DNA of 13,615 nt from Paracoccaceae bacterium (GCA_003545125.1 DQCI01000180.1:14496-28110), one strand, 5' to 3'. Positions 1-7,866 are shown, counted from the stretch's first letter. The notes: generated by a model from the sequence alone, not told the origin. A program made the numbers and translations.

Positions 1-486
1 GGCGCCGAAATCATGATCCGCACCGCAGGCTACACGGCACCGATCCGCGCATCCTGGCGGTTCACGAACCAGGCCAATGCGTTCCAGAACCTGATGGCGA
101 CGGTGAGCGTCTGCATGTGCGGCAGCGACGGCACCTTCGACAGCATGGGTGAGGGGATGATCGTCGATTTCGACGGCACGGTGATCGCGCAGGGCACCAC
201 CGGACGCGTCGACGAGATCATCACCGCCGAGCTGCGTCCCGATCTGATCCGCGAGGCGCGGCTGGGCTGGGGGGTCGAGAACAATATCTATCAACTCGGC
301 CACCGGGCTTACGTTGCGGTGAAAGGCGGCGCCGGCGATTGCCCCTATACCTTCATGCAGGATCTCGTGGCGGGGGACTATCGCCTGCCATGGGAAGACG
401 ATGTGAAGGTGACAGACGGAACCTCTTGCGGGTTTCCCGCGCCAACTCGTGTCTTTGGCGAGACCAGCTCGGAGGGCGGCATATGA
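1..486 (+). CDS. AmiE/AmiF-type aliphatic amidase or formamidase, C-terminal part
   Basis: This is the C-terminal 161 residues of a nitrilase-superfamily amidase; the reading frame is open from base 1, so the gene begins upstream. Enzymes of this family hydrolyse short aliphatic amides or formamide to ammonia and the acid in the cytoplasm. The first residues ([11 protein letters not shown]) line up with the GAELIVRCQGY segment that follows the catalytic cysteine of AmiE, so the Glu, Lys and Cys catalytic residues lie outside the window. Later landmarks are the strand [13 protein letters not shown] and the terminal [18 protein letters not shown] and CPYTFMQD segments, typical of the AmiE/AmiF tail. 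Its stop overlaps the biuH start by 4 bases (ATGA, 483-486), so it belongs to the same operon. The natural substrate cannot be told from this half; formamide or another simple amide is a guess. Confidence 0.85.
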   Translation, partial: GAEIMIRTAGYTAPIRASWRFTNQANAFQNLMATVSVCMCGSDGTFDSMGEGMIVDFDGTVIAQGTTGRVDEIITAELRPDLIREARLGWGVENNIYQLGHRAYVAVKGGAGDCPYTFMQDLVAGDYRLPWEDDVKVTDGTSCGFPAPTRVFGETSSEGGI

Positions 487-1166
487 GTTTTTCCCAGATC
501 CCCGCCGACCCCTACGCCTGGCCCTGGAACGGCGATTTCCGCCCCGAGAATACCGCGCTCGTCGTCATTGACATGCAGACCGACTTCTGCGGCCCCGGCG
601 GCTATGTTGACAGCATGGGCTACGACCTGAGCCTCACCCGCGCACCCATTGAGCCGATAAAGTCGGTGCTTGCAGCCGCCCGCGTCCATGGCCTCACCCT
701 GATCCACACCCGCGAGGGCCACCGCCCGGATCTCTCGGACCTGCCCGCCAACAAGCGTTGGCGCTCGCAGCAGATCGGGGCGGGGATCGGCGACCCGGGC
801 CCCTGCGGCATGATCCTCGTGCGCGGCGAGCCGGGCTGGGAAATCATCCCCGAGCTTGCCCCCGTCGAGGGGGAATTGGTGATCGACAAGCCGGGCAAGG
901 GCAGCTTCTGCGCCACCGACCTCGAACTTGTCCTGCGCACCCGCGGCATCGACAACCTGATCCTCACCGGCATCACTACGGATGTCTGCGTGCACACCAC
1001 CATGCGCGAAGCCAATGACCGTGGTTTCGAATGCCTCCTTCTGGAAGACTGCTGCGGCGCCACCAAGCTTGAAAACCACCTGGCCGCGCTTGACATGGTC
1101 AAGATGCAGGGCGGCGTTTTCGGCGCGGTGGCCAGTGCGGGCCAAGTGTTGGAGGCGCTGAAATGA
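483..1166 (+). CDS. biuH: Biuret amidohydrolase (isochorismatase-fold cysteine hydrolase)
   Basis: A 227-residue cytoplasmic hydrolase predicted to convert biuret to allophanate and ammonia. The isochorismatase-fold triad is visible as Asp30 (VVIDMQ), Lys136 (IDKPGKG) and Cys169 (TTDVCV). These sit at a constant offset of six from the Asp36/Lys142/Cys175 triad I recall for Rhizobium leguminosarum BiuH. Gln209 in KMQGG corresponds at the same offset to the BiuH substrate-contacting Gln215. Remembered BiuH segments such as [35 protein letters not shown] and [10 protein letters not shown] are almost unchanged, so this call is stronger than a family call. The ATG at 483 is chosen because it overlaps the upstream stop and has GGAGG at 471-475 with 7-base spacing; the frame is open further upstream but that part overlaps the amidase. 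It is followed by an ATGA overlap with the ABC ATPase. The product allophanate would feed AtzF, encoded on the other strand. Confidence 0.9.
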   Translation: MSFSQIPADPYAWPWNGDFRPENTALVVIDMQTDFCGPGGYVDSMGYDLSLTRAPIEPIKSVLAAARVHGLTLIHTREGHRPDLSDLPANKRWRSQQIGAGIGDPGPCGMILVRGEPGWEIIPELAPVEGELVIDKPGKGSFCATDLELVLRTRGIDNLILTGITTDVCVHTTMREANDRGFECLLLEDCCGATKLENHLAALDMVKMQGGVFGAVASAGQVLEALK

Positions 1167-2704
1167 AAGACAGCGCCATCCCTCACATCGGTGGCAAGGC
1201 CATCGGGCTTGAAACCGTCGGCATGACCAAGCGCTTCGGGGCCCTGGCCGCCCTCGACGATGTCTCGATCAAGGTGAAGCCCGGTGAGTTTCATGCCCTC
1301 CTCGGCGAGAACGGCGCCGGCAAGTCGACCTTGGTGAAATGCATCATGGGGTTCTACCAGCCCACTTCGGGCGCCATCGTCGTCGACGGTGCCGAGACGC
1401 CAGTGCCCACCCCCGCCGCCGCCCGCGACATCGGGATCGGCATGGTCTACCAACATTTCACCCTGGTGCCTGCGTTGTCGGTGGCGGAGAACATGGTGAT
1501 CGCGCGGGGCGACGTTTCCACTGTGATCGATTGGAAGGCGGAACGGGCGCGGCTCGAGGATTTCATGGCACGGATGCCGTTCAACGTGCACTTGGAAGCC
1601 CCGGTCTCGCAACTCTCGGCGGGAGAAAAACAGAAACTCGAGATCCTGAAACAGCTCTATCTCGACCAGCACTTCCTGATCCTCGACGAACCCACATCTG
1701 TATTGACCCCGGACGAAGCCGAACAGGTGCTGGGGCTGGTGCGCGGAATGACCGAGGCGGGGGCGATCACCGTGCTGATGATCACCCACAAATTCCGCGA
1801 AGTGACCGCCTTTGCCGACAGCGTCAGCGTGTTAAGGCGCGGGCGTTTTGTCGGCGGCGGCAAGGTCGCCGAGATGTCGACCGACGAGATGTCGCATCTG
1901 ATGATCGGCGAGGCGGAGTTGCGGGCGCCCGAACCTCGGGCCGACGATGTCGAAAGCGACCGTGTGTTCGAACTGGCGGGTCTCTTCGTGGACAATGACG
2001 AAGGGGTGTCGGCCGTCGAAGCGGTCAACCTCAAGATCCGCGGCGGCGAAATTGTCGGGATCGCCGGCGTCTCGGGCAATGGCCAGACGGAACTCATGGA
2101 AGCGATCACCGGCCAGCGCGCGATGACCGATGGCCGGGTGTTCATCAACGGCGCGCCATTCGACGCTACACGGACCGACTACCGCAATTTCAAAATGTTC
2201 GGCCTTCCCGAAGAGCCGCTGAAGAACGCCGCCGTAAGGCGCATGAGCGTGGCCGAAAACATCGCCTTTCGCACCTTCGACCGGGCGCCGATGGCCAAAC
2301 TCGGATGGTGGCTGCGGCCCCCGGAGATGCGAAAGCGCGCCGCCGAACTCATCGACGCCTACCGAGTGAAGACTCCCTCGACCGAGGCCCCGATCGAGAC
2401 TCTTTCAGGCGGCAATGTGCAACGCGCGATCCTCGCACGCGAGCTTTCGGGAGATGTCGAGGTACTGGTGGTCGCCAATCCCTGTTTCGGGCTCGATTTC
2501 GTCTCCGTCGCCGAGATCCGCGCCCAGATCGTGGCGGCCCGCAACAATGGCGCCGCAGTGCTTCTCGTTTCGGAAGACCTCGACGAAGTGCTGGAGCTCT
2601 CGGACCGGGTCGCGGTCATGTCCGGAGGCCGGATCGACCACGTGATCCCGATCGCCGAAGCCGACCGCCAGACCATCGGCAAATTCATGGCAGGTCACCC
2701 ATGA
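1163..2704 (+). CDS. ABC transporter ATPase, tandem-domain nucleoside/simple-sugar type
   Basis: A 513-residue protein with two fused ABC ATPase domains, the architecture of RbsA/NupO-type importers that pair with BMP-family or sugar binding proteins. Domain 1 is canonical: Walker [10 protein letters not shown] (48-56), Q-loop near VYQHFT (95-100), signature LSAGEKQ (151-157), Walker B LILDEPT (172-178) and H-loop ITHK (207-210). Domain 2 is degenerate: its Walker [11 protein letters not shown] (302-311) lacks the P-loop lysine and Walker B reads [11 protein letters not shown], while the signature LSGGNVQ (414-420) is intact. This asymmetry is normal for the family. The start overlaps the biuH stop (ATGA) and has GGAGG 7 bases upstream; the stop overlaps the next start. 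No permease or binding protein is in the window, so they probably lie upstream. Context suggests import of a ureide, biuret-like compound or nucleobase; the substrate is inferred only. Confidence 0.93.
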   Translation: MKDSAIPHIGGKAIGLETVGMTKRFGALAALDDVSIKVKPGEFHALLGENGAGKSTLVKCIMGFYQPTSGAIVVDGAETPVPTPAAARDIGIGMVYQHFTLVPALSVAENMVIARGDVSTVIDWKAERARLEDFMARMPFNVHLEAPVSQLSAGEKQKLEILKQLYLDQHFLILDEPTSVLTPDEAEQVLGLVRGMTEAGAITVLMITHKFREVTAFADSVSVLRRGRFVGGGKVAEMSTDEMSHLMIGEAELRAPEPRADDVESDRVFELAGLFVDNDEGVSAVEAVNLKIRGGEIVGIAGVSGNGQTELMEAITGQRAMTDGRVFINGAPFDATRTDYRNFKMFGLPEEPLKNAAVRRMSVAENIAFRTFDRAPMAKLGWWLRPPEMRKRAAELIDAYRVKTPSTEAPIETLSGGNVQRAILARELSGDVEVLVVANPCFGLDFVSVAEIRAQIVAARNNGAAVLLVSEDLDEVLELSDRVAVMSGGRIDHVIPIAEADRQTIGKFMAGHP

Positions 2705-3363
2705 TCCAGGTCAAGGCAGAGCCCTACCCCTACAGCTTCCCGCCGGGCCAGACCGCGCTCGTGGTGATCGACATGCAGCGCGATTTCGTGGAACCGGGTG
2801 GCTTCGGCGCCGCGCTCGGCAATGACGTCGCGCGATTGCAGGCCATCATCCCCACCACCGCAGCGCTGATCGGGCTGTTTCGCGACCGGAACTGGCTGGT
2901 GATCCATACCCGCGAAGCCCATCTTGCCGATCTGTCCGATTGTCCGCCCTCGAAAATCGCACGGGGAGACGCGAGCCCTCGGATCGGCAAGGCAGGCAGC
3001 ATGGGACGGCTCCTGGTGCGCGGAGAGCCCGGCAACCAGATTGTGCCGGATCTCGCACCCCTGCCCGGCGAATGGGAAATCGACAAGCCCGGCAAGGGCA
3101 TGTTCTGGTCCACCGGATTACACGAAGCGCTCCGGGGGATGGGGATCACCCACCTGGTTTTTGCCGGCGTCACCACCGAGGTTTGCGTTCAAACCTCGAT
3201 GCGCGAAGCCAATGACCGCGGCTATGAGGGCTTGCTCATCACCGATGCCACGGAAAGCTATTTTCCCGAATTCAAGGCAGCGACAATCGCAATGCTGACC
3301 GCCCAGGGCGGCATCGTCGGCTGGGCGGCGCCTTTCTCGGCGCTGAAGGAGGCCGTTGGATGA
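2701..3363 (+). CDS. Second isochorismatase-fold cysteine hydrolase, BiuH paralogue (possible triuret or other ureide hydrolase)
   Basis: A 220-residue cytoplasmic cysteine hydrolase related to the BiuH encoded 1.5 kb upstream. The triad is conserved as Asp24 (VVIDMQ), Lys129 (IDKPGKG) and Cys162 (TTEVCV). The BiuH glutamine is also kept (Gln202, TAQGG), as are LLVRGEPG and the [10 protein letters not shown] stretch after the cysteine. It differs where BiuH is most conserved: the loop [17 protein letters not shown] becomes [27 protein letters not shown] becomes GMFWSTGLH, and DCCGAT becomes DATESYF. The active-site chemistry is therefore retained but the substrate pocket is changed. A substrate larger than biuret is plausible; triuret hydrolase (TrtA) is a known close relative of BiuH, but I cannot tell from sequence alone. 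Start and stop both overlap neighbouring genes by four bases, so it is translated together with the ABC ATPase and atzG. Confidence 0.85.
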   Translation: MIQVKAEPYPYSFPPGQTALVVIDMQRDFVEPGGFGAALGNDVARLQAIIPTTAALIGLFRDRNWLVIHTREAHLADLSDCPPSKIARGDASPRIGKAGSMGRLLVRGEPGNQIVPDLAPLPGEWEIDKPGKGMFWSTGLHEALRGMGITHLVFAGVTTEVCVQTSMREANDRGYEGLLITDATESYFPEFKAATIAMLTAQGGIVGWAAPFSALKEAVG

Positions 3364-3554
3364 GCCGGTTCGATGCCGACAAGCTGATCGATGCCACCGG
3401 CCCGGCGGTGGACCTGCCCATAGCGGTCGGGCACCGCCCCGGCGTGGTCGTACATCTGGAAGCGGCCCATGAAGCGATGCAAAAGATGCGCGGCCTGACA
3501 CTCGATAGCCATGCCGAGCCCGCCCCGGTGTTTCGCCCGGACGAACAGACATGA
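3360..3554 (+). CDS. atzG: AtzG/HpxX-type small subunit (DUF4089, GatC-like)
   Basis: A 64-residue protein of the DUF4089 type. AtzG binds the amidase AtzE, forms a heterotetramer with it and is needed for its stability; it is a GatC-like remnant. Support comes from size, position immediately before the amidase gene, and shared landmarks: a first helix ([17 protein letters not shown]), a second helix ([15 protein letters not shown]), and a proline-rich tail ending [11 protein letters not shown], resembling the RPAPF-type tail of AtzG. The start at 3360 overlaps the previous stop (ATGA) and has a good ribosome site AAGGAGG at 3346-3352. Its stop in turn overlaps the atzE start. The homologue in purine catabolism is HpxX, so the name depends on the substrate of the partner. 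It has no membrane segment or signal peptide. Confidence 0.82.
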   Translation: MSRFDADKLIDATGPAVDLPIAVGHRPGVVVHLEAAHEAMQKMRGLTLDSHAEPAPVFRPDEQT

Positions 3555-4933
3555 GCGCGGCCGAGATCACCACTGCCGTCACTTCCGGCGAGACCACGGC
3601 CCTGTCCGTGACCGAGGCGACGCTGGCGCGGATCGCCGAGCGCAATGGCGCTCTCAACGCCTTCACCGACATCACAGCCGAGCGCGCGCTGGCCAAGGCA
3701 GCCGCGGTTGATGCGGCGATCGCGTCGGGAGAGGATCCCGGGCCGCTCGCAGGCGTGCCTTTCGCGGTCAAGAACCTGTTCGATATCGAAGGGGTGACAA
3801 CGCGGGCCGGGTCCCGGATCAACCGCGACCTGCCTCCGGCCAGCTCTGACGCGACCCTGATCGCAAATCTCGAAGCGGCCGGTGCCGTGCTCGTGGGCGC
3901 ACTCAACATGGGCGAGTATGCCTACGATTTCACCGGCGAGAACGCCCATGACGGGGCCTCGGTCAACCCGCACGACTTGAGCCGTATGTCCGGTGGCTCC
4001 TCCGGCGGGGCGGGCAGCGCGGTGGCGGGCGGACTGGTGCCCCTGGCGCTGGGATCCGACACCAACGGTTCGATCAGGGTGCCATCATCCTTTTGCGGCA
4101 TCTTCGGGCTCAAACCCACCTACGGGCGGCTCTCGCGCAGCGGGAGTTTCCCCTTCGTTGCGAGCCTCGATCATCTCGGTCCTTTCGCGCGCAGCGTGGC
4201 CGACCTCGCGCTCGCCTATGACGTGATGCAAGGGGCCGACCAGAGCGATCCCGCCCAGACGCCGCGACCCGTTGAGCGCTGCTCGGACAGGATCGACGCT
4301 GGGGCGACGGGTCTCAGGATCGCCCGTCTCGGCGACTACTTCACCAAAGGCGCGGGGGAAGCGGCGCTGAGCGCGCTCGACGCGGTCTCGGCGGCGCTCG
4401 ATGTGACCCGTGACATCGCCCTGTCCCATGCGGGCGAGGTTCGCTCCGCCGCTTATCTCATCACTATGGCCGAAAGCGGCGCGCTGCACCGCGAAACTCT
4501 CAAAACCCGCGCGGACGACTATGACCAAGACGTGCGCGACCGTCTGCTTGCCGGTGCGCTCCTGCCCGCCGAATGGGTCGTCACGGCGCAAAAGGTCCGA
4601 CGGGCCTTTGCTCAAGAGATGGTCGAAGTGTTTCGGAAGGTGGATGTGCTGCTCGCCCCCGCCACGCCCTGCACCGCCCCGAAACTGGGGGAGAAATGGC
4701 TCAATCTCGGCGGCGACCCGGTGCCGCTTCGCCCGAATATCGGCGTCTTCACCCAGCCGATTTCGGCCATCGGCCTGCCGGTGGTCGCGGTCCCGGTCTG
4801 GCCGAAAGGCTCGGCGCTGCCGATCGGCATACAGGTGATAGCCCCGCCGTGGCGGGAGGATCTCGCGCTTCGCGTGGCCCGGCACCTCGAACGCCTCGGC
4901 ACAGTTGCCTCGCCGATGGCCGGAGGGAGCTGA
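3551..4933 (+). CDS. atzE: AtzE/HpxY-type amidase (1-carboxybiuret hydrolase or oxalurate-pathway amidase)
   Basis: A 460-residue amidase-signature enzyme. The Lys-cisSer-Ser triad is visible as Lys74 (FAVKNLFD), Ser150 (MSGGSSGG) and Ser174 (SDTNGSIRVPSS); the 24-residue spacing of the two serines matches the family. The motif FCGIFGLKPTYGR follows, and the C-terminal domain ends normally, so the gene looks intact. AtzE deaminates 1-carboxybiuret, the cyanuric acid ring-opening product, to 1,3-dicarboxyurea. The homologue HpxY is linked to oxalurate breakdown in purine use. The upstream DUF4089 subunit and the downstream DUF3225 gene fit either system; allophanate hydrolase nearby favours the carboxybiuret reading. 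The start is fixed by the ATGA overlap with atzG. A GatA-type role is unlikely because the partner gene is DUF4089-like and gatB is absent. Confidence 0.85.
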   Translation: MSAAEITTAVTSGETTALSVTEATLARIAERNGALNAFTDITAERALAKAAAVDAAIASGEDPGPLAGVPFAVKNLFDIEGVTTRAGSRINRDLPPASSDATLIANLEAAGAVLVGALNMGEYAYDFTGENAHDGASVNPHDLSRMSGGSSGGAGSAVAGGLVPLALGSDTNGSIRVPSSFCGIFGLKPTYGRLSRSGSFPFVASLDHLGPFARSVADLALAYDVMQGADQSDPAQTPRPVERCSDRIDAGATGLRIARLGDYFTKGAGEAALSALDAVSAALDVTRDIALSHAGEVRSAAYLITMAESGALHRETLKTRADDYDQDVRDRLLAGALLPAEWVVTAQKVRRAFAQEMVEVFRKVDVLLAPATPCTAPKLGEKWLNLGGDPVPLRPNIGVFTQPISAIGLPVVAVPVWPKGSALPIGIQVIAPPWREDLALRVARHLERLGTVASPMAGGS

Positions 4934-4936
4934 GCC

Positions 4937-5698
4937 ATGGAGAACAAGGGGCGTTGGTCGGGGCGCAACACCGGCAAGGATCGGGTACGCGGCGAGGTGT
5001 GGGACAGGCTCGATGCGGGCGGCTACGCGATGGGGCCCACCTGGAGCCACATCCCGAATTTCATCGGCGCCGACCAGGCCGCCTGGCATCTCGCCCAGAC
5101 CCCGGAATGGCAGGCCGCGCGGGTCGTCAAATGCAATCCCGACCCGCCGCAGATCCCGGTGCGGCTGCGTGCACTCTACGAGGGCAAAACGCTTTTCGCG
5201 CCGGTGCCCTATCTGACGAAAGACTTTCCCTACCTTCGGATCGATCCCGAATCGCTTGCGAAAAAGGGCGTGAGCTTCGAACTCGCCGCCACGTCCGAAG
5301 GCTATCTCATCCATGGCGAGCGTATCGGCTTCGAAGACGTGGAACCGCTCGATTTCTGCGTCGTCGGATCGGTCGCCGTGGGGCGCGTTGGCGGGCGCAC
5401 CGGCAAGGGCGCCGGCTTCGCGGATCTGGAGACGGGCATTTTCCGCGCGCTCGGCAAGGTTGGGCCTGACACGGTGCTCGCGACCACGGTGCATTCGAGC
5501 CAGCTTGTCGATGACGCGAAGGTGGTGATCGAGGCGCATGACAATCCGCTCGACTACATCGCCACCGAACAACGGCTGATCGTCACCGGCAACACCGACC
5601 CCAGACCCGCAGGCGTCACATGGGATGCGGTGCGCGAGGACCAGTATGAAACCATCCCGTTCCTGCGCGCGCTGCGCGGGCGGATGGAAGACGGCTGA
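4937..5698 (+). CDS. 5-formyltetrahydrofolate cyclo-ligase-like protein (5-FCL paralogue, COG0212 type)
   Basis: A 253-residue soluble protein of the 5-formyltetrahydrofolate cyclo-ligase superfamily. The N-terminal basic helix KDRVRGEVWDRL (14-25) matches the family start, and the ATP/folate loop appears as GRTGKGAGFADLE (153-165), where true cyclo-ligases have a GxRxGxGGGYYD-like loop. The Tyr-Tyr pair is replaced by Phe-Ala and the protein is longer than the roughly 180-200 residues of housekeeping enzymes. It therefore resembles the 5-FCL-like paralogues for which a cryptic link to thiamin metabolism has been proposed. Start: ATG three bases after the atzE stop with GGAGGGAG at 4922-4929. 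It overlaps atzH by one base. Being wedged between atzE and atzH suggests an accessory role in the same pathway, perhaps ATP-dependent handling or repair of an N-carboxy or N-formyl intermediate; this is speculation. Confidence 0.82.
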   Translation: MENKGRWSGRNTGKDRVRGEVWDRLDAGGYAMGPTWSHIPNFIGADQAAWHLAQTPEWQAARVVKCNPDPPQIPVRLRALYEGKTLFAPVPYLTKDFPYLRIDPESLAKKGVSFELAATSEGYLIHGERIGFEDVEPLDFCVVGSVAVGRVGGRTGKGAGFADLETGIFRALGKVGPDTVLATTVHSSQLVDDAKVVIEAHDNPLDYIATEQRLIVTGNTDPRPAGVTWDAVREDQYETIPFLRALRGRMEDG

Positions 5699-6081
5699 TG
5701 GAAATCGACCGTCCAGACGTACTCGCCGAAGTCGAGGCGGTCTTTGCCGCCTACGAAGCCGCGCTGGTCGGCAACGACGTGGCCACGCTCGACGGGCTGT
5801 TCTGGCAGGATGCGCGGGTGATCCGCTACGGCATCTCGGAGAACCTCCATGGGGCGGGCGAGATCCTCGCCTTTCGCAAGGCGCGCCCCTCGAAAGGACT
5901 GGCCCGCCGACTCTCGCACACCACGATCACGACATTCGGCCAGGATTATGCGACCGCTTCAACGTTGTTCCGCCGCGACGAGTCGCCCAACAAGGTGGGA
6001 CGACAGATGCAAACCTGGGTGCGGCTGCCCGAAGGCTGGCGGGTGGTCGCTGCGCATGTGTCGATCATCGACGCGCCCTGA
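5698..6081 (+). CDS. atzH: AtzH/HpxZ-type protein (DUF3225, NTF2-like fold)
   Basis: A 127-residue NTF2/SnoaL-like protein of the DUF3225 family. The features are an N-terminal helix (DVLAEVEAVFAAYEAALV), the strand-turn LFWQDARVIRYGISENLHG (35-52), AFRKAR (58-63), and the terminal strands QTWVRLPEGWRVVAAHVSII. As I recall, AtzH from Pseudomonas sp. ADP is a decarboxylating amidohydrolase that turns 1,3-dicarboxyurea into allophanate; HpxZ in the oxalurate cluster belongs to the same family. The genes for AtzG, AtzE and AtzH therefore lie in one operon, interrupted only by the 5-FCL-like gene. The start overlaps the upstream stop (TGATG) with GGAAG seven bases before it. Its stop lies three bases from the stop of atzF on the other strand, so this is the last gene of the left operon. 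Confidence 0.85.
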   Translation: MEIDRPDVLAEVEAVFAAYEAALVGNDVATLDGLFWQDARVIRYGISENLHGAGEILAFRKARPSKGLARRLSHTTITTFGQDYATASTLFRRDESPNKVGRQMQTWVRLPEGWRVVAAHVSIIDAP

Positions 6082-6084
6082 AGT

Positions 6085-7866
6085 TCAGCGGCGCGCCATG
6101 TAGCCCCGCCATCCGCCGAACGAGGTGATCTCTTCCGCCCCCTCAAGCGCACGGGGTTCGCACAGGAATCCGCTGACCGTTGAACCATCCTGCAAGCTCA
6201 GCTTACCGATCCCGAGCGGCGCCGGGATGTTCGCAACGAACCGCCCGAAAGCGGCGGCCGGCAGCGCCCAGACTTCGACCTCGATCCCGTCCCCCGCGTA
6301 CCCTGGTTCGGCAATCAGCCCGGGTTTCGCCGGCGTGGTGTCGGGCAGCGCGTAGAGCCGGTAGCCGGGCGAAGTTGTCGTGGCACGAAGCAAAACGCCG
6401 CCTGGGTCGGTCAGCTGCGTGTTCAACGCCATCCCCGACAGATGCGCGCCGACCACCGCAATCTCCACCCAACCGGCGGGACAGTCCGGCAAAGGTGCTG
6501 CGGGCAGCGGCGCGCCCCGGTCGCGCCCGATTCCGCATTGGGCTGCCGCATGCAGCGCCCCGGCGAGAGGCGCGAGGGCGTCGTCGCAAAAGCCGGGACC
6601 GATGAGAGTTACACCGGCGGGCAGGCCCGAGGGTCCGAACCCGGCAGGCACCGCAATCGCCGCGAGCCCGAGCAAATTCACGAAATTGGTGTAGCGGCCG
6701 AATTCGCTGTTGCGGATGATCGGCTCGGCCCGCATGTCCTCGACCGTGCAGGTGGTGGGCGACGTCGGCAGCAACAGCGCATCGACGGCATCCCAGACCG
6801 GAGCCACCTGTTGCCGGATCTCGTTCAATCGGTAGAGCCCGTTGAACGCATCGACAGCCGAGTAACCGTCGGCGGCCGCGATGATTGCGCGCACAGTCGG
6901 GTCGAAATCGGCTTGGTTGGTCGCAAAGAAGCGCTCGACCGCCGCCAGCCGTTCGGCGACCCAAGGCCCTTCATAGAGTAGCGCCGCCGCCTCGCGGAAA
7001 GGGGCGTAGTCAAAAGGCACAATGGTGGCCCCGAGCGCCTCGGCCCGCACCATCGCCGCGTCATAGGCGGCCTCGACCTCGGTGTTGCCGAAGAATTCGC
7101 GCTCTGCCCCGTCCAACACACCGATGCGCGGCCGGGGCGGCAAAGCCACCGGTGCGGCGGGCCGCGAAAACGGGTCGTCCGGGTCATACCCGTCCATCAC
7201 CCGGCGGATGGCCACGCCGTCGCCGACCGAACCCGCGAAAACCGTCACCACATCGACAGACCGGCAGGCAGGGACGACTCCCGTGTTCGGCACGAGGCCC
7301 GGCGTCGGTTTGATCCCGACAAGATTGTTGAAGGCCGCAGGCACACGGCCGGACCCCGCGGTATCGGTACCGAGCGCGAAGGTGCAAAGCCCCGAGGCCA
7401 CCGCGACGGCCGAACCCGAGGAGGAGCCGCCGGACACATAGGCGGAGTTGAAGACCGAACGCGGCGCCCCATGCGGCGAGCGCGTGCCATTCAATCCGGT
7501 CGCGAACTGGTCGAGATTTGTCTTGCCGATCACGATGGCACCAGCCGCGCGCAGCCGCGCGACGACCGTCGCATCCGCTGCAGCCTCATAGGCATAGGCC
7601 GGGCAGGCTGCGGTCGTCGGGAGACCGGCGACATCGATGTTGTCTTTCACTGCGAACGGCACACCCCAGAGCGGCAGATCGCGCGGCATTTCCATCACCG
7701 CCCCGGCCGCTACACGCAATACGTCGTCCGCCACCTGGCAGATGAAAACCGCCGGGTCCGCGCAGGCGGTGCGGCGCGCGATCACCTCTTCGATCACGTC
7801 GAGCGGTGTTGCACCCTCGTCGTAGGCCGCCCGGAGCGCGTCCAGTGTCATCATTTTGGACAGCAT
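6085..7866 (-). CDS. atzF: Allophanate hydrolase
   Basis: A 593-residue two-domain enzyme that hydrolyses allophanate (urea-1-carboxylate) to ammonia and CO2, the final step of biuret and s-triazine breakdown. The N-terminal amidase domain carries Lys74 (FAVKDNID), Ser148 (VSGGSSSG) and Ser172 (GTDTAGSGRVPAA); these spacings (74 and 24) equal those of the Lys91/Ser165/Ser189 triad recalled for Pseudomonas AtzF. FNNLVGIKPTPGLVPNTGVVP is also diagnostic. The C-terminal domain (from about residue 440) ends in GFLCEPRALEGAEEITSFGG, the conserved allophanate hydrolase tail, and in other AtzF proteins handles the carboxylated intermediate. There is no fused biotin-dependent urea carboxylase. The ATG at 7866 is chosen because AAGGAGG lies just upstream (7871-7877); the frame stays open further up but that part looks non-conserved. 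It is preceded by a 211-base gap and may have its own promoter. Confidence 0.93.
   Translation of the reverse strand: MLSKMMTLDALRAAYDEGATPLDVIEEVIARRTACADPAVFICQVADDVLRVAAGAVMEMPRDLPLWGVPFAVKDNIDVAGLPTTAACPAYAYEAAADATVVARLRAAGAIVIGKTNLDQFATGLNGTRSPHGAPRSVFNSAYVSGGSSSGSAVAVASGLCTFALGTDTAGSGRVPAAFNNLVGIKPTPGLVPNTGVVPACRSVDVVTVFAGSVGDGVAIRRVMDGYDPDDPFSRPAAPVALPPRPRIGVLDGAEREFFGNTEVEAAYDAAMVRAEALGATIVPFDYAPFREAAALLYEGPWVAERLAAVERFFATNQADFDPTVRAIIAAADGYSAVDAFNGLYRLNEIRQQVAPVWDAVDALLLPTSPTTCTVEDMRAEPIIRNSEFGRYTNFVNLLGLAAIAVPAGFGPSGLPAGVTLIGPGFCDDALAPLAGALHAAAQCGIGRDRGAPLPAAPLPDCPAGWVEIAVVGAHLSGMALNTQLTDPGGVLLRATTTSPGYRLYALPDTTPAKPGLIAEPGYAGDGIEVEVWALPAAAFGRFVANIPAPLGIGKLSLQDGSTVSGFLCEPRALEGAEEITSFGGWRGYMARR

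Noticed and set aside
339..482. Upstream in-frame extension of biuH to 339
   Set aside because: It would overlap 148 bases of the amidase gene; the ATG at 483 has the ribosome site and matches the expected BiuH start.
620..1789. A 389-residue - strand frame across biuH and the ABC ATPase
   Set aside because: It spans the junction of two well-supported genes and shows only low-complexity His/Arg/Gly sequence.
2305..2700. N-terminal extension of the second cysteine hydrolase
   Set aside because: The open frame continues upstream, but that part is an Arg-rich out-of-frame reading of the ABC ATPase; the ATG at 2701 gives the normal start before the VVIDMQ strand.
3551..4933. GatA subunit of the tRNA amidotransferase
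   Set aside because: The triad is shared, but gatB is absent, the small partner is DUF4089-like, and the context is biuret/allophanate enzymes.
4085..5572. A 495-residue open frame on the - strand across atzE and the 5-FCL-like gene
   Set aside because: Both + strand genes have catalytic motifs and coupled starts; the minus frame is Arg/Gly/His-rich without any motif.
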